Part shown: positions 41,471-42,362 of the stretch, piece after piece
How the letters are laid out: every line of letters starts with the position of its first letter
Numbering within the stretch: the first letter of the stretch is position 1
Assembly: GCA_937858155.1 (NCBI GenBank)
Contig: CALLYM010000261.1
Location: 1 to 42,362 of the forward strand
Direction: 5' to 3'
Length of the DNA: 42,362 bases
Source: an uncultured Phycisphaerales bacterium
GTDB taxonomy: Bacteria > Planctomycetota > Phycisphaerae > Phycisphaerales > UBA1924
Notes under the pieces: generated by a model
Seen by the model: only the letters and a program-made list of their open reading frames with translations
Databases searched by the model: none
What the model was told of the DNA's origin: nothing
Made by a program: the position numbers and the translations under genes

Positions 41471-41499
41471 TTGTGTATGCAGTATACCCGGGCTATTAT
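41471..41499 (+). promoter_or_regulatory. Sigma-70-type promoter upstream of the trpB-like fragment
   Basis: TTGTGT (41471-41476), a 17-base spacer, and TATTAT (41494-41499). It lies 107 bases before the ATG at 41606 and belongs to the segment that I judge foreign to the planctomycete core. A near-consensus promoter of this type is unlike the rest of the window. Confidence 0.45.
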
Positions 41500-41605
41500 T
41501 TTTCCCGCACTTGGGCTAAGGTGATTCTGCAAGGCGGAATCGATCAGGCTGCGGGGAGAGGGAACGAGCCTGGCAATCCATCCATATAACGAGGAGGAGA
41601 TAGAG

Positions 41606-42362
41606 ATGTCTGACGTCAAGATTTTGCTCAACGAATCCGATATTCCGACCCACTGGTACAACGTCGTCGCCGACATGCCGAAGCCGCCGCTGCCGCCGCT
41701 GGCGCCGGACGGCAATCCGGTCACGCCCGAGCAGATGCTGGCCATGCTGCGCAAGCAGCCGGGCGTCAAGCGCGAGGAGCTCGCCTGGAGCGGCGTCGAG
41801 GACTGGCTGAAGCAGCAGAAGGGGCCGGTCACCAGGGAGCAGGTCGCCGACTACCTTCGCGCCAACGAGGTCAAGGTCGAGGAGACGGTGAACGGCGGCG
41901 AGGTCGGGCCCGAACCCGCGCCGCCGGCCGAGTATGTGTCCGTCAGCCGCCAGCTCACCGCCCTTGAGTCGAAGCTGCTGCACACGCCGCCGGGTCCGGC
42001 GCGGGAGGCCGCCCAGGCAGAGGCGGCGCGCCTGCGGAACCGCGCCGAGCAGCTGCGGGGGGAGTGGATGAAGGCGGTTCATGCCTGGGAGCGCACGAAG
42101 CCGCCGCGGCCCGCCTTTGCCGACTACCAGATCCCCGGCGGCCTCCAGGGCAGCTACCGCGAGCTCCTCCTGCGGGTGCCCAGCATCGAAAAGCCCGACA
42201 CGCCGGAGGTCCAGGCGCTGCTGGCCGAGCGCGGTCAGATCGCGGCGCGCCGGCATCTGCTGCAGGCGCAGATGGACGCCGCGCCGACCGAGGAATGGCG
42301 GCGCTTGCGCGACGAGCGCAACAAGCTGGAGCGGCGCGAGAACGAGATCAACGACCAGATCG
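41606..42362 (+). CDS. Chimeric frame: TrpB2-like N-terminus joined to phage/polyvalent-type protein (3' incomplete)
   Basis: 252 codons, open at the window edge. GGAGGAG about 8 bases before the ATG fits the TrpB part. Residues 1-45 (MSDVKILLNESDIPTHWYNV, then PPLPPLAPDGNPVTPEQ) match the N-terminus of TrpB2-type tryptophan synthase beta chains. From about residue 43 the sequence reads LAMLRKQPGVKREELAW and VTREQVADYLRANEVKVEE, then a long Ala/Glu/Arg-rich coiled coil. That half resembles large polyvalent or phage-island proteins with the PGVKxEEL...DYLRANxVxV element. The TrpB sequence should go on with a hydrophobic helix and PLP lysine, which are absent. Joint at about 41725-41745. Probably a misassembly. 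Confidence 0.6.
   Translation, partial: MSDVKILLNESDIPTHWYNVVADMPKPPLPPLAPDGNPVTPEQMLAMLRKQPGVKREELAWSGVEDWLKQQKGPVTREQVADYLRANEVKVEETVNGGEVGPEPAPPAEYVSVSRQLTALESKLLHTPPGPAREAAQAEAARLRNRAEQLRGEWMKAVHAWERTKPPRPAFADYQIPGGLQGSYRELLLRVPSIEKPDTPEVQALLAERGQIAARRHLLQAQMDAAPTEEWRRLRDERNKLERRENEINDQI

Noticed and set aside
1-42362. CRISPR array, insertion sequence, integrase or prophage
   Set aside because: No regularly spaced repeats, transposase or integrase motifs or attachment-site pairs were found; the only mobile-element-like protein is the fragment at the right end.

Overview
The window reads as a high-GC planctomycete contig, most likely from the Phycisphaerae/Phycisphaerales. The main reason is a set of six secreted proteins that end in the same double Asp/Asn-rich, four-cysteine module. 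This resembles the GC-type dockerin described for that group. A planctomycete-style ECF sigma factor/Ser-Thr kinase pair, a PEP-CTERM-like tail and weakly clustered housekeeping genes (a lone mraZ and a lone dnaN) fit the same picture. The taxonomic call is inference from protein style; no rRNA gene is present. I found no tRNA, insertion sequence, phage integrase or CRISPR array.

The two ends do not belong with the middle. Bases 1 to about 197 encode an internal piece of carB (minus strand) that stops abruptly. From about 41.27 kb to the right end, three unrelated pieces are joined in short order: the first ~34 codons of an HDOD-type gene run in frame into the last ~45 codons of a DUF4139-type gene; then come a leader and the first ~45 codons of a trpB-type gene, which run in frame into a phage/polyvalent-type protein. 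I read these as assembly or amplification chimeras, so only about 0.2-41.27 kb should be treated as one genome.

Layout of the core. 0.3-5.0 kb: small hypotheticals, an OsmC-family protein, a secreted protein with a PEP-CTERM-like tail, a UbiA-like membrane protein and an HTH-like protein behind an AT-rich leader. 5.1-10.8 kb: the first dockerin protein, a 50-residue lipoprotein, a secreted P/Q-rich protein, a GH43 lipoprotein, a coupled pair of unknown genes, a membrane-anchored NTF2-like protein and a SPOR-like lipoprotein. 11.2-15.3 kb: FlgM-like protein and terminator, then an apparently leaderless ECF sigma gene followed by a zinc-finger/kinase/TPR protein. 15.3-17.8 kb (minus): coiled-coil lipoprotein, rhomboid protease and Nudix hydrolase. 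17.9-19.8 kb: MlaF and MlaD-like lipid transport genes. 20.0-21.1 kb: mraZ with a triple operator and a strong terminator.

21.1-38.0 kb is dominated by secreted proteins: a large PPC-type dockerin protein, a fibro-slime protein, a triple-CHRD dockerin protein, a cupredoxin dockerin protein, a di-heme beta-propeller dockerin protein and a kelch-like dockerin protein. Transketolase, dnaN and a CoA-transferase lie among them. 38.2-41.1 kb holds a PilZ protein and a NeuB/NeuC pair for a nonulosonic (sialic-like) acid. The strongest theme is a cell-surface system in which very different cargo domains, several of them redox-active, share one C-terminal module whose receptor is not visible here.
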